Assembly: GCA_916613615.1 (NCBI GenBank)
Contig: OU744735.1
Coordinates: 51,414,082-51,478,081, forward strand
Reading direction: 5' to 3'
DNA length: 64,000 nucleotides
Source of the DNA: Steromphala cineraria
Taxonomy: Eukaryota; Mollusca; Gastropoda; Trochida; Trochidae
How positions within the stretch are numbered: the stretch's first letter is position 1; each line of letters begins with the position of its first letter. A model generated the notes under the pieces. That model was not told the DNA's origin, searched no databases, and saw only the letters and a list, made by a program, of their open reading frames with translations. Made by a program: the position numbers and the translations under genes. Shown piece after piece: positions 13,301 through 23,000 of this stretch.

Positions 13301-16300
13301 CTCAATCTATTATGATTAAACTTATGCTGTACTGCCGACATGCAGACAATGTCTATAATCACTCTCAACCCTTGATCGGATCGAGCGCAGTTTGACTGCA
13401 ATCTGATCACGGTTGATCGCGATCAGATTGCAGTCAGACCGCGGTTGACCGCGATCAAACTGCAATCTGATTGCAGTTGACCGCGATCAGATTGCAGTCA
13501 GACCGCGGTTGACCGCGATCAAACTGCAATCTGAATGCAGTTGATCGCGATCAGACTGCAATCAGACCGCGGTTTTCAGGTAACTAATTCTGCAAGGGTC
13601 TGTATTTACATATTTACAAACGTGATGGCATTTAACTAAATTTTCAAAGTTACATCTGTGTATAGTGTACGTATTTTCATCAAGGGCTTAGTTAAATATG
13701 CTACAGGTTTATTGCATATTTTTTTTTTACTTTAAAGGTTGAATCTAACACTGTATTCACTCAAATTTCCAATATCGTTAGTTTGACGTGCTACCGACAC
13801 TATTGATCGTTTCAAAAATGACTATTGAAAAAGTACTATTGGCACGGAAACTATTGTGATAAGTCGATAGGTTGATCTGTCGTTACACCACTAGTACATA
13901 TGATAACAAGATGACATTTGTATAGTGCATATTTACATCTGTGTGCGCAGTGTTCAAGGATGCAGTTATGCTCAGAACAGCAGTAGTCACAGACAACCTT
14001 GATGTCCTCCTGGTGCTCGTGATGGCCTCTACACTCGGGTCTCAGTAGCTGTGAGGTGATGTCAGTGCAGCGTTAGTTAGTCTTACAACCAGAGTGTAGT
14101 TGATAACATTTTGACACAACAAATCTGAGGTGTAAACCTTAATGGACAGTGAGCTACAGAAATAGCCAATTCCCTGATGCTGCTTTGTGTATGTAAAAAA
14201 TAATCGTTTATGAGAATTATTATCTTCTCAGAGACTGGATATAAGTCTAGGTAGGGTTATGTCCGAGGAAATTATAGATAAAAAATGAATTACTTAGCTA
14301 TCTATTAACCCTGAGGAAAATTCAAATTTCATCTCTTCACACATAATAACTGCTAGTTCAAGATACATTAACAAGATTGCATTTCCAAAACAAATACAGC
14401 AGGTAAAAAGTAATGCAACATCAACTTTTTTCTTGATGCCATTCTATCATCTGCAACATGTCTGTTTCAGCAATACGTTCCAAATACAAAGTTCATATCA
14501 TGGAAAAGCATTTGTTACAATACGTTTCTGGTTCAATTAATTCATTAATTCAAATAAGTTACAGGTTATACCTGTGTACACCCAGCATTTATGGTGTACT
14601 GATCAACAGCCTGATGGCGGGGTTCCGTGACGTACACATAGCATTCCTGTAATGAGGAAATGAAAATAAAGTGAATTTAAGTGAGTTTTTGGAGGTCGAA
14701 TTAACATAACAAATTTTCAAAATAGTGTTATCGTTACTAGATATCACATCGTTTCGACTTTTCTGTACGCAAGAAAGTATTATTATATTATTATAAAGTA
14801 GGTTGAAAATATAGTAAAAATAGAAGGGTTTGAAGTCGCGACTGTGATTGAAAAGAAGACAATGACGCGCGTCAATGTGTCAAACCCAAGTCAAACGTAA
14901 TTTTTTAAAATTTTCGAAAGTAGCCAGAATGGTAGTTACAAACAACTACTGTTTGATAAGTTATATAACCTGAATTCTTGTAAATTCGAAGCATGAAAAT
15001 GCCTTCAGCAAGCAAACATAAATGACTGTTGAAAGAATTCCATCGAAGATAATATTTATCGTATAATTACCATTTGGAGTGAATTTATGAGGAATAAAAT
15101 AATATAATAATATAGAATTATATTAGAATTTATGCGATTTTGGTTCAAATCAAAACAATAAAGACTGAAAGTCTAGAGTGGCTCTTAAGTGATTCAGTCT
15201 TCCTAGAACAAAATTTCAATATATCATCGCTTAAAGGGGCAGTAGCACGTTTTTAGGGGGAATATAAGGTAATGTCAGGAAAATGAAAATAAATGGTTCT
15301 AATCAAAAGACAATGTATCTTAACTAAATGAAGCAGTAATAAATCAAAATTATTATGTAAATTTAAGTCATGCGATTCCTTTTCTTACACAAAATGAATT
15401 AAAGGTGTTCACACAAAAATGGCTGCCAATGGAATTTATGTAAATCTTCATACTTTGTCCTGTCACTATGGATGATTGGCTTGTGTAATGAGATTTTTGA
15501 CACTATCAAAGTGATACATTTAGCATTAGGGTCCAATTATCAGTGAAAAATTTAAAATATAAAATTGTCAAAAAACGTGCTACTGCCCCTTTAAAGTATT
15601 TTTACTATGAGGCAAAGAAAATTTATTCAAGATAAATTATTTTGGCATATATATATTTCCATATCATATTTCAGCTTATGAATCAAATGCACTGAGTAAC
15701 TTTTGAAAATGAGTTCCCTCTTGAACCAATTGTTAAACGTGGCGATTCATTAGATTCCTTTTGTTTCATTTTCGATTTAACTCATATTTGTGTACCTCAT
15801 AAAGTGTTGTCATGGTATCAGGGTGGTTTATAAGTAATACAAAAGGTGAAAGACGTGTATCATTTTTTAAATATGTAGAATATCGGGAAAGCTTTTGGTG
15901 ATTGAATAGTTCTCCCAAATAGATACAGATAGTAAGTCAGTTTAAATGAATCAATAGTTTATATTGGAGTCTCATTTAATTAGGTACAAAAAGTGTCAAT
16001 AATATGATCATCGTGTCGTTTTGTAAAGAAACAGCAATAGCTATTGCAAATCTATGTAATATTGAGTGACTGTATCTTTCATTGACTGAAAGAAATCCAC
16101 TACTACTTCTTGATTAAAGATTTAGTGACAGAAACCAAAAACTTATAAGAACATCTTGACATGGATGGAGGTTTCTCATAAAATTCAATAACATTCGATC
16201 CTTAGATACAAAAACGAATCGACCATTTAACATTTGCCTAGACGAAGATATCTTAGTATTAACAGTTATTGCTAGAGAAATATCCATCAAACAAAATATA

Positions 16301-18540
16301 TAAAAAATTCGAGCTCAAACCATGCCCTTTAACTTTTATACTAGAAGAAATAAAAGTTAAACCAACCTCCCTGGGAGCACACTCTACCTCCTCACATGGA
16401 GTCCATGAGCTTGTATTGTCACAGCGGACACACGTCGGACCTTCAACCACAGTTACCATTAGTCATTAGCAGCATAATTAATACTTTGCATTTATCATCC
16501 TTATCTGACTTCCACTGTGAAAACTGATGACAATGTAACTCATTTGATGAGATAATATAAGTTATACCATTCAGAGGCGGGGTGTATGAGGTGATATCCG
16601 CCTCGAGCTAGGTGTTATGCGACGAACCGAAGAGTTGCATAAACCCTAGCGAGAGGCGGATATCTCCCCGTGCACCCCGCCTCTGAATGTTATAACGAAT
16701 TTATCCTACCGAATGTTTAAACATACCTTGGTTTATAGAATCCAATACAAAGCCTGATGTTGTATCGCACACAAACACAACCGCTACTGCAATTTTAAAT
16801 AATAACATGCAAATATATATAACAAGTTTAGGCAAACTGGGAAAACGAGAAAAGGAATAGTGAAAATTAGTGTAGTAGACAATTCATGCACGAAGAAATA
16901 TTTATTTCTCGCCAGTAGAGGATATCGCTGTTTGATGGTACATTACCAGCGGACCCGCTGCAATGGTCATCATGTCCGCTAATGTCTTTATATTTGACGA
17001 TGTAATTCAGTTAGTAGTAAATAAAATACTAAACTCGGTCCAAAATAATCACATTTTTTATAAAACACGTAAATGGTATATGTATCAAAATCGCTTTCCT
17101 CGTTGAATACCAACTCTTTCAATCGTTTCATAAATCTGTTCTCACAGGGAGATGTATCGGTAAAAACAGCGTCAGAAAGACATATTTATTACTCGCCCGT
17201 GTAAGATATCGCAGTGTAATATTTATATGGCAATATTAAACTAGTGAAATAACACAATTGAAGTATGACGTCACAGTAGTGTGTGGTTGTGACGTCATCG
17301 TGGAAGCGCGCCGTCACAATGGCAGCCGAGTTGCGGAAAAATTCGTTTCAGCAAACTGTCGCCGGTTTTGCTTGATTTTGAGGGCAAGTAATAAACAGAA
17401 TACTAAACTCGCTTTCGCTCGTTTTATACACAATCATTAACTCGTTTAATAAAAATAGTATTAAATGGAAGGTCGTTTAGTATCCTCTATATACTCATAG
17501 ACCCTACCCTTCCTCTCCTTATATCTAGAAGTAGCGTAGGGTTTATGAGTTTATATGCCTTTCTAACGCTATTTTTAAGCCATTCATGTCCCTGTCTTCT
17601 AACTTTGGCAAATGTTCATGGGATACCTCGGTTTCGATTTACCACTGACAAGTGTTAATTCCCAAATGTTGCAGCTCTATAAATATAATGACATTTAAAC
17701 CATGCCAATATTTTGGGTTTTAATTGTAATAGTGTGATAAGATATTGAAATGCTAGGTTCACATCAAGAGCATCTATCGTCTTGATATTCATGTCTTCTC
17801 AGTATAAATCGAAATGGATTTGTGAGCCTCGATAATCTAAAAGTTTATGTAAATCTGTATATTGTCATTTCATCCATGGGTTTAAAATATCAGTAAGTTA
17901 TTATATCAAACATGAATATAGACATCACATTCTCAAGTTAAATTTTCTTGAGAGGTATAGTTCTTTAGGTATCCATGATATCTATAGTAACTTTATGAAA
18001 TATGATTGTTACATGAAGCACGTGTGTAGTTAGTGGCGATAATAGTAAATAGTATTTTGTTCATTCTTTTCCATGGTTTATCTTTTCGATTGCTAGATAA
18101 GAGTTCTTCCGTTTGAACAACCTACATCGAAAAACTTATTTGAAAATCATTATGCCACTGCCATGTAAATTATTTTAAATTGCTATAAAATGGTTTTTTT
18201 TATGTATCTAAATAAATAACTTCTTTTCTTAGATATATGATGTATGCTTCAAAGAAGATTCGGTTTAAATTAATTCAGTAAACTTATTCAACACCTTATT
18301 TGGTTATTGAATACATTGGATAATTTTTTGTTTTTTACTGTGGCTATTTGGCATTATAAAGGTTACAGTTTCAGTATCGTTTCAGTACAACAATTTGACA
18401 AGTTTACAACGCTTATCTTTAACAAAATAACAATTTCGTTCTGAATTGTAACTATCCATAACTACCCTTTACATTACTTGTATTACAACGTGTTACACTG
18501 CAGGTGTTTACTCACTGTGAAGAAATAAACATGTCCACAT
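1130..18540 (-). CDS. Secreted multi-domain Ly6/uPAR (LU, three-finger) protein gene, copy A, 3' end not seen
   Basis: Nine coding exons read right to left: 18516-18540, 16727-16786, 16367-16440, 14572-14646, 13937-14048, 3988-4014, 3249-3328, 3044-3112 and 1130-1304. All joins keep frame, and all sites are AG/GT. The product starts with a hydrophobic signal peptide (MWTCLFLHIAVVFVCDTTSG). LU1 follows, with an opening C-x-x-C (TCVRC), a GC turn and the closing YCCSEHNC. A 9-residue linker leads to LU2 (TCNGC ... RCCFSSYCN) and a run of 15 threonines. The CC-x(3-5)-CN signature and the phase-1 introns around each domain are known features of the Ly6/uPAR family, whose members are secreted or membrane-anchored binding proteins. 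LU3, present in copy B, would be expected downstream but is not visible. The ligand is unknown. The intron between LU1 and the linker exon is about 10 kb and filled with repeats. Confidence 0.8.
1132..1180. repeat. (GTT)n trinucleotide tract inside exon 9 of copy A
   Basis: On the plus strand this is GTTGTTGTGGTTGTTG and similar triplets; on the coding strand it gives only ACA/ACC threonine codons. Its counterpart in copy B (27968-28060) is longer and interrupted by S, P and A codons. Confidence 0.9.
1300..1935. repeat. 30-bp minisatellite built from the exon 9 splice-acceptor junction
   Basis: About 20 units of roughly 30 bp, plus-strand form ATTCCTAGAAATTCACATTT followed by ACTGTATCGC. Read on the minus strand, each unit is GAATGCGATACAGTAAATGT GAATTTCTAG, that is the first bases of exon 9 plus its acceptor. 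About a dozen units keep TAG|GAAT intact. A block of several units is itself duplicated (about 1455-1590 and 1690-1800). Confidence 0.85.
1936..3043. other. Intron 8 of copy A, unique part
   Basis: AT-rich intron sequence between the minisatellite and exon 8. A short plus-strand open frame at 2718-2966 has no recognisable content. Nothing else is supported. Confidence 0.4.
3044..3112 (-). CDS. Copy A exon 8: middle of LU2
   Basis: A phase-0 exon of 23 codons, VCYIQEYMYRSEIHYDGGC then ASEK, between TTTACAG|GTGTGT and AAAAG|GTAAGG. It parallels LU1 exon 4. A second possible donor (AAGGTAAG|GTATTA) would shift the frame, and copy B lacks it. Confidence 0.85.
3249..3328 (-). CDS. Copy A exon 7: first third of LU2
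   Basis: Acceptor CTCTGCAG|GTGTCC, donor GATGAA|GTAAGT. It encodes GVHTCNGCHKRNGILKC followed by DSTHHCRHDE. The C-x-x-C start mirrors exon 3, showing that LU1 and LU2 arose by duplication of a three-exon unit. Confidence 0.87.
3988..4014 (-). CDS. Copy A exon 6: 27-nt linker micro-exon
   Basis: Between TTTCAG|TGCATT and CAAG|GTAAAGC lies a 27-nt exon, phase 1 on both sides, adding HLQHPSTQ between LU1 and LU2. Copy B has a 27-nt counterpart at 30088-30114 with identical phase. Conservation of length, phase and both splice sites supports it and ties the LU1 and LU2 exons of copy A into one gene despite the roughly 10-kb intron. Confidence 0.75.
4575..4790. repeat. GC-rich 32-bp minisatellite with internal dyads, copy 1
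   Basis: About six units of 32 bp, for example TTGACCGCGATCAAACTGCA followed by ATCTGATTGCAG. Units contain small palindromes (CTGCAATCTGATTGCAG, CCGCGG) and alternate between ATTGCAG and ACCGCGG endings. They stand out from the AT-rich surroundings. The same satellite recurs at 13381-13574. Confidence 0.88.
5201..5562. mobile_element. TTAA-flanked MITE, copy 1
   Basis: Inverted ends TTAAAGGGACAGTAGTACG and CGTGCTACTGCCACTTTAA bound about 360 bp of non-coding sequence. Internal blocks (CACAAAATGAGTTAAAGTTG, GATGATTG) are shared with the copies at 15231, 41404, 48091, 50415 and 60366. TTAA at both edges is the target preference of piggyBac-type transposases, so a non-autonomous piggyBac derivative is likely. 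Confidence 0.8.
6073..6280 (+). CDS. Possible terminal coding exon, unknown product
   Basis: A clear acceptor (GGTTTTCAG|ATAACAATGG) precedes an open frame starting MDNELIFQLHSVHVYTP and ending PKRIFDKNLI at a TAG at 6278-6280. The composition looks protein-like, rich in Y, W and P, but I recognise no family and see no upstream partner exon. It lies antisense inside an intron of copy A. It could be a gene fragment, part of an old mobile element, or chance. Confidence 0.25.
6905..7424. repeat. Inverted-repeat elements with CRE-like TGACGTCA
   Basis: Two hairpins are visible. At about 6915-6990, TTCGAGCGGCCATTTT pairs with AATGTGGCCGCTCGAA. At 7266-7424, ATTATTACCCTCGGAGG and GTGTCATATGACTTTTACGA pair with the opposite arm at 7376-7424. 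Between them is a segment with TTTGTGACGTCATCGT and GCCGTCGCAACGG that resembles 17279-17330. These look like remnants of a palindromic MITE family. Confidence 0.55.
9350..9430. repeat. Dispersed repeat, copy 1 of a pair
   Basis: GGTCACCGGCGGTAACATAG and ATGTGATATACCACTTTCAT match 10760-10835 (GGTCACCGGCGTTGATATGA, ATGTGATATACCGCTTTGAT). Direct orientation, about 1.4 kb apart, of unknown class. Confidence 0.5.
10760..10835. repeat. Dispersed repeat, copy 2 of a pair
   Basis: Partner of the segment at 9350-9430; see the shared blocks there. No coding content. Confidence 0.5.
11301..11322. repeat. (GA)n microsatellite
   Basis: Uninterrupted GA dinucleotides. The minus-strand frame through it (SLSLSLL) is a product of the repeat. 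Confidence 0.9.
11917..12041. repeat. Inverted repeat / hairpin element
   Basis: AATGCAGAGGAATATATCGA and TGACAACTTCTTTG on the left are repeated in inverted form on the right (CAAAGAAGTTGTCA, ATATATTCCTCTGCATT). Arms of about 45 bp with a loop of about 35 bp. Probably a small palindromic transposon remnant. Confidence 0.65.
13381..13574. repeat. GC-rich 32-bp minisatellite with internal dyads, copy 2
   Basis: Six units of the repeat described at 4575-4790, with the same alternation (GATTGCAGTTGACCGCGATC and GACCGCGGTTGACCGCGATC). Both arrays lie in the same intron of copy A, near its two ends. None is seen in copy B. Confidence 0.88.
13937..14048 (-). CDS. Copy A exon 5: end of LU1 with CC/CN signature
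   Basis: Acceptor CTCACAG|CTACTG, donor AGAT|GTAAAT, phase 0 in and phase 1 out. It encodes RPECRGHHEHQEDIKVVC and then DYCCSEHNCILEHCAHR. The double cysteine followed by CxxxxNC resembles the closing motif of the three-finger fold. A histidine-rich loop is shared with copy B. Confidence 0.88.
14049..14571. other. Intron 4 of copy A
   Basis: Ordinary AT-rich intron between two well-supported LU1 exons. Nothing else seen. Confidence 0.5.
14572..14646 (-). CDS. Copy A exon 4: middle of LU1
   Basis: A 25-codon exon in phase 0 (ATTACAG|GAATGC ... CACAG|GTATAA). It encodes ECYVYVTEP at the start and YTINAGCTQ at the end, matching copy B exon 4 (ECFVYVTEP ... YSINAGCIK). Differences are mostly conservative, as expected for exons under selection. 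Confidence 0.88.
15231..15594. mobile_element. TTAA-flanked MITE, copy 2 (best-preserved ends)
   Basis: TTAA-AGGGGCAGTAGCACG at the left and CGTGCTACTGCCCCT-TTAA at the right are perfect inverted ends of about 15 bp beyond the TTAA. The interior carries AAAATGAATTAAAGGTGTTC and GGTGTTCACACAAAAATGGC, shared with the other copies. Inserted in intron 3 of copy A. Confidence 0.85.
16367..16440 (-). CDS. Copy A exon 3: first third of LU1
   Basis: Enters in phase 1 and encodes GPTCVRCDNTSSWTPC followed by EEVECAPRE, with the C-x-x-C opening of an LU domain. The donor GAG|GTTGGT is weak but falls at the same place in copy B (GAG|GTTTGT). The plus-strand open frame over it is only the complement. 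Confidence 0.85.
16561..16696. repeat. Near-perfect hairpin element
   Basis: GTTATACCATTCAGAGGCGG and GGTGATATCCGCCTCG on the left mirror CGAGAGGCGGATATCTCC and CCGCCTCTGAATGTTATAAC on the right. Total about 136 bp, with an imperfect stem of about 55 bp. It lies in intron 2 of copy A. Likely a palindromic MITE. A role in splicing is possible but unsupported. Confidence 0.7.
16727..16786 (-). CDS. Copy A exon 2: second half of signal peptide and short N-terminal stretch
   Basis: Acceptor TTGCAG|TAGCGG, donor CAAG|GTATGT, phase 1 in and out. It encodes AVVFVCDTTSGFVLDSINQ, completing the hydrophobic core. Signal-peptide cleavage is likely near TTSG. The splice sites match copy B exon 2 exactly in position. 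Confidence 0.8.
17150..17455. repeat. Dispersed repeat with TGACGTCA, related to 7120-7370
   Basis: Contains TATGACGTCACAG and GTTGTGACGTCATCGTGG, followed by GCGCCGTCACAATGGCAGCC and CTCGCTTTCGCTCGTTTTAT, paralleling the 7.2-kb element (TTTGTGACGTCATCGTAG, CTCGCTCTCGCTCGGGTATT). TGACGTCA is a CRE-type binding palindrome; here it is part of a repeat and not shown to be a promoter. A weak further copy may start near 16885. Confidence 0.45.
17456..18515. other. Intron 1 of copy A, remaining part
   Basis: AT-rich sequence with a short imperfect inverted repeat near 17475-17560 (CATAGACCCTACCCTTCC against GTAGGGTTTATGAG). Nothing else supported. Confidence 0.4.
18516..18540 (-). CDS. Copy A exon 1: start codon and first half of signal peptide
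   Basis: ATG at 18540 encodes MWTCLFLH and stops in phase 1 at CACA|GTGAGT. The same exon with the same donor occurs at 35034-35058 in copy B. Sequence similarity between copies continues upstream into the 5' UTR (18541-18600 against 35059-35105), which supports this start. An alternative in-frame ATG lies at 16808 in front of exon 2, but copy B does not keep it in frame. Confidence 0.8.
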
Positions 18541-19775
18541 TTTCAAGAGGTTTCTGAAAACAATCTGTATACTGATAACAACAAGAGATAAGCACATGTC
18601 CGGCCAGGACAAATGTAGGAGTGGTTTATCCTTTTTTAAAACAAAAGACTTTACTTTAGACATTAAATAATGTTTCATAGGATTTTTTTTCCCTAAATAT
18701 TTTTTCCCATAGGTTGTTAAAGCTGCTTTGTAATAACATTTATCCGGTTGATATTGCATATATTTATTTGAATCTTTACGAGATATCAAAAATCAGATTG
18801 ATTGTTGTGTATGTAGTTATAATATAACCTGTAATGCCACATTAGAACCCAAACCGAAACGTTAGCCTCAGTACCATATCTCAACTTGGTTGCGTAAAGA
18901 CCATGTATTCATAACAAATAGTGTGTATAAAATGGAGTATCCCGTTGAAATATGTTTCCTAAAATTACTCCCAGTTAGATTTGCCATTATAATGAGGAAT
19001 TCAGGGTGTTATTGGTCAAATGGACTAAGATTTTCTATTGTTTTCAAGTTTTTATAAATATAGATATTATAATTTTAACATTTTAAAAGACAATCCAGCA
19101 TAACACTATTATTCAAAAAAAGCCCCCAAAACAAATGACTTATCAACTCGGCCCTAGATTCAACCACGTTTGTTACGAGAGAAAGTCCAAACATAATAAA
19201 ATGAACATCTTACATTTTCAAGAAAGGATATTATTATTTCAATAAACCAAACAGATGACCCTTATATGGCACCGGAGCTTTTTCTTTGCATACAAAGTCC
19301 TCCGTGAAAACTAAAAACTGTTATCATCTTTTAATCATATTTCAACACATAGGCTTTTCATAAGCACGTAGACGAATACTATGATTTTTAAAATATCTTT
19401 TTTATATCTGTATTGTACAGTATCCAAACACATTTGAAAAGATGACGTTCTCAGTCTGAATTGTTTGTCGCACCTGCTTCAAGAAGTTCTATATGCAACT
19501 AAAGAAGTAGTACATACTACGTTTCTTGCCTGTCAGTATTCTCTCGACAGGAACAACAAAATGAAAGACGAAGTTAGTGGTCTCTCACAAACCTGTTTAC
19601 AGTAGGCGCCGACTTTCGCTTTAGGCAAACTGCGGTAGTTGTACGACATGTAGCAAGGGTTCAAAGTTCACAGGTAAAAAATACGCCACGATTATGTCAT
19701 AAGGTCATAGAGTAGCTTTAAGACCGAATGTCGAGAATCGGCCGTCAACGTAAATCCCAATATATTTTTAAAAAA
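18541..19775. other. Intergenic region upstream of copy A
   Basis: The first 60 bases or so resemble the sequence upstream of copy B exon 1 and are probably 5' UTR. The promoter of copy A must lie in this stretch, but I cannot place a TATA box or initiator with confidence. The rest is AT-rich. Confidence 0.4.
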
Positions 19776-19911
19776 TGTGTGGCAAATTGCCTCAAATAAG
19801 GAAGAGAGAGTATCTTTTATAAGTAAAAACGGCAAACATATAGATACTGTATACATTTTAGGTTTTCAAGTACACAGAATACACGGAAGGCATATGGTCT
19901 CTGTTACACCC
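19776..19911 (-). pseudogene. Relic of an LU3 terminal exon (last 17 codons plus 3' UTR)
   Basis: On the minus strand, 19911-19858 reads GCNRDHMPSVYSVYLKT and TAA, matching the end of copy B (GCNRDHIPSVDSLYLKT and TAA). Similarity continues into the 3' UTR: GGCAATTTGCCACACA near 19776 matches GACAATTTGCCAAATG near 26663. Upstream of codon GGG (above 19911) the similarity ends abruptly, so the body of this gene is gone. It shows that a further LU gene, or a partial duplication of one, once lay between copies A and B. Not expected to be expressed as protein. Confidence 0.75.
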
Positions 19912-20047
19912 GAAAATATTCCAAACATAAAAATCGTTTACCAACAGTATGTAGCTCTCAACAGGCAGTGTGAAGTTGGTTACTTATTCCTTATTCCTTA
20001 TTCGATATTCAGTTTTTCCAGTTACTTATTCAGAAAATTCGACCTAG

Positions 20048-23000
20048 GGTACCAAGGAATACGTGCACCACCTTCTAAGTATACTCAAATTAAAGGTAAT
20101 TCAATTGCCCATCCAATGAGGTATCATACGTTATATTACATAGAGGCGGTCATACCGTAATCTCCCAAAAAACAACACTAAGTAACCCTTTTATTCAAAC
20201 AAAAAATTCTGAAGGTACCAAGGAATACGTGCACCACCTTCTAAGTATACTCAAATTAAAGGTAATTCAATTGCCCATCCAATGAGGTATCATACGTTAT
20301 ATTACATAGAGGCGGTCATACCGTAATCTCCCAAAAACCAACACTAAGTAACCCTTTTATTCAAACAACAATTTCTGAAGGTACCAAGGAATACGTGCAC
20401 CACCTTCTAAGTATACTCAAAATAAAGGTAATTCAATTGCCCATCCAATGAGGTATCATACGTTATATTACATAGAGGCGGTCATACCGTAATCTCCCAA
20501 AAAACAACACTAAGTAACCCTTTTATTCAAACAAAAAATTCTGAAGGTACCAAGGAATACGTGCACCACCTTCTAAGTATACACAAATTAAAGGTAATTC
20601 AATTGCCCATCCAATGAGGTATCATACGTTATATTACATAGAGGCGGTCATACCGTAATCTCCCAAAAACCAACACAAAGTAACCCTTTTATTCAAACAA
20701 AAAATTCTGAAGGTACCAAGGAATACGTGCACCACCTTCTAAGTATACTCAAATTAAAGGTAATTCAATTGCCCATCCAATGAGGTATCGTACGTTATAT
20801 TACATAGAGGCGGTCATACCGTAATCTCCCAAAAACCAACACTATGTAACCCTATATTGTAGTTCTTTCAAACAAAAAATTCTGAAGGTACCAAGGAATA
20901 CGTGCACCACCTTCTAAGTATACTCAAATTAAAGGTAATTCAATTGCCCATCCAATGAGGTATCATACGTTATATTACATAGAGGCGGTCATACCGTAAT
21001 GTCCCAAAAACCAACACTAAGTAACCCTTTTATTCAAACAACAAATTCTGAAGGTACCAAGGAATACGTGCACCACCTTCTAAGTATACTCAAATTAAAG
21101 GTAATTCAATTGCCCATCCAATGAGGTATCTTACGTTATATTACATAGAGGCGGTCATACCGTAATCTCCCAAAAAACCAACACTAAGTAACCCTTTTAT
21201 TCAAACAAAAAATTCTGAAGGTACCAAGGAATACGTGCACCACCTTCTAAGTATACTCAAATTAAAGGTAATTCAATTGCCCATCCAATGAGGTATCATA
21301 CGTTATACTACATAGAGGCGGTCATACCGTAATCTCCCAAAAACAAACACTAAGTAACCCTTTTATTCAAACAAAAAATTCTGAAGGTACCAAGGAATAC
21401 GTGCACCACCTTCTAAGTATACTCAAATTAAAGGTAATTCAATTGCCCATCCAATGAGGTATCTTACGTTATATTACATAGAGGCGGTCATACCGTAATC
21501 TCTCAAAAACCAACACTAAGTAACCCTTTTATTCAAACAAAAAATTCTGAAGGTACCAAGGAATACGTGCACCACCTTCTAAGTATACTCAAATTAAAGG
21601 TAATTCAATTGCCCATCCAATGAGGTATCATACGTTATACTACATAGAGGCGGTCATACCGTAATCTCCCAAAAACAAACACTAAGTAACCCTTTTATTC
21701 AAACAAAAAATTCTGAAGGTACCAAGGAATACGTGCACCACCTTCTAAGTATACTCAAATTAAAGGTAATTCAATTGCCCATCCAATGAGGTATCGTACG
21801 TTATATTACATAGAGGCGGTCATACCGTAATCTCCCAAAAACCAACACTATGTAACCCTATATTGTAGTTCTTTCAAACAAAAAATTCTGAAGGTACCAA
21901 GGAATACGTGCACCACCTTCTAAGTATACTCAAATTAAAGGTAATTTAATTGCCCATCCAATGAGGTATCATACGTTATATTACATAGAGGCGGTCATAC
22001 CGTAATCTCCCAAAAAACAACACTAAGTAACCCTTTTATTCAAACAAAAAATTCTGAAGGTACCAAGGAATACGTGCACCACCTTCTAAGTATACTCACA
22101 TTAAAGGTAATTCAATTGCCCATCCAATGAGGTATCGTACGTTATATTACATAGAGGCGGTCATACCGTAATCTCCCAAAAACCAACACTAAGAAACCCT
22201 ATATTGTAGTTCTTTCAAACAACAAATTCTGAAGGTACCAAGGAATACGTGCACCACCTTCTAAGTATACTCAAATTAAAGGTAATTCAATTGCCCATCC
22301 AATGAGGTATCATACGTTATATTACATAGAGGCGGTCATACCGTAATCTCCCAAAAACCAACACTAAGTAACCCTTTTATTCAAACAACAATTTCTGAAG
22401 GTACCAAGGAATACGTGCACCACCTTCTAAGTATACTCAAATTAAAGGTAATTCAATTGCCCATCCCATGAGGTATCATACGTTATATTACATAGAGGCG
22501 GTCATACCGTAATCTCCCAAAAAACAACACTAAGTAACCCTTTTATTCAAACAAAAAATTCTGAAGGTACCAAGGAATACGTGCACCACCTTCTAAGTAT
22601 ACTCAAATTAAAGGTAATTCAATTGCCCATCCAATGAGGTATCATACGTTATATTACATAGAGGCGGTCATACCGTAATGTCCCAGAAATCAACACTATG
22701 TAACCCTATATTGTAGTTCTTTCAAACAAAAAATTCTGAAGGTACCAAGGAATACGTGCACCACCTTCTAAGTATACTCAAATTAAAGGTAATTCAATTG
22801 CCCATCCAATGAGGTATGATACGTTATATTACATAGAGGCGGTCATACCGTAATCTCCCAAAAAACAACACTAAGTAACCCTTTTATTCAAACAAAAAAT
22901 TCTGAAGGTACCAAGGAATACGTGCACCACCTTCTAAGTATACACAAATTAAAGGTAATTCAATTGCCCATCCAATGAGGTATCATACGTTATATTACAT

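Larger units (their letters stand above)
4015..13936. other. Large repeat-filled intron between LU1 and linker exon of copy A
   Basis: Roughly 9.9 kb against about 1.9 kb for the matching intron of copy B. It holds two 32-bp minisatellites (4575, 13381), a TTAA-flanked element (5201), several inverted repeats and one exon-like plus-strand frame (6073). The stretches 4015-4574, 5563-6072, 6281-6900, 7425-9349, 9431-10759, 10831-11300, 11322-11916 and 12042-13380 otherwise show only AT-rich sequence to my eye. Confidence 0.5.

Noticed and set aside
16786..16808. ATG at 16808 as the start of copy A
   Set aside because: In frame in A, but the equivalent in B is out of frame, while exon 1 at 18516-18540 and its copy B counterpart match in phase, donor and 5' UTR.
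19777..20160. 127-codon plus-strand frame, and its inverse at 26447-26665
   Set aside because: They run through the foldback terminus and first satellite unit; the first also overlaps the LU3 relic antisense. The shared peptide only reflects the inverted ends.
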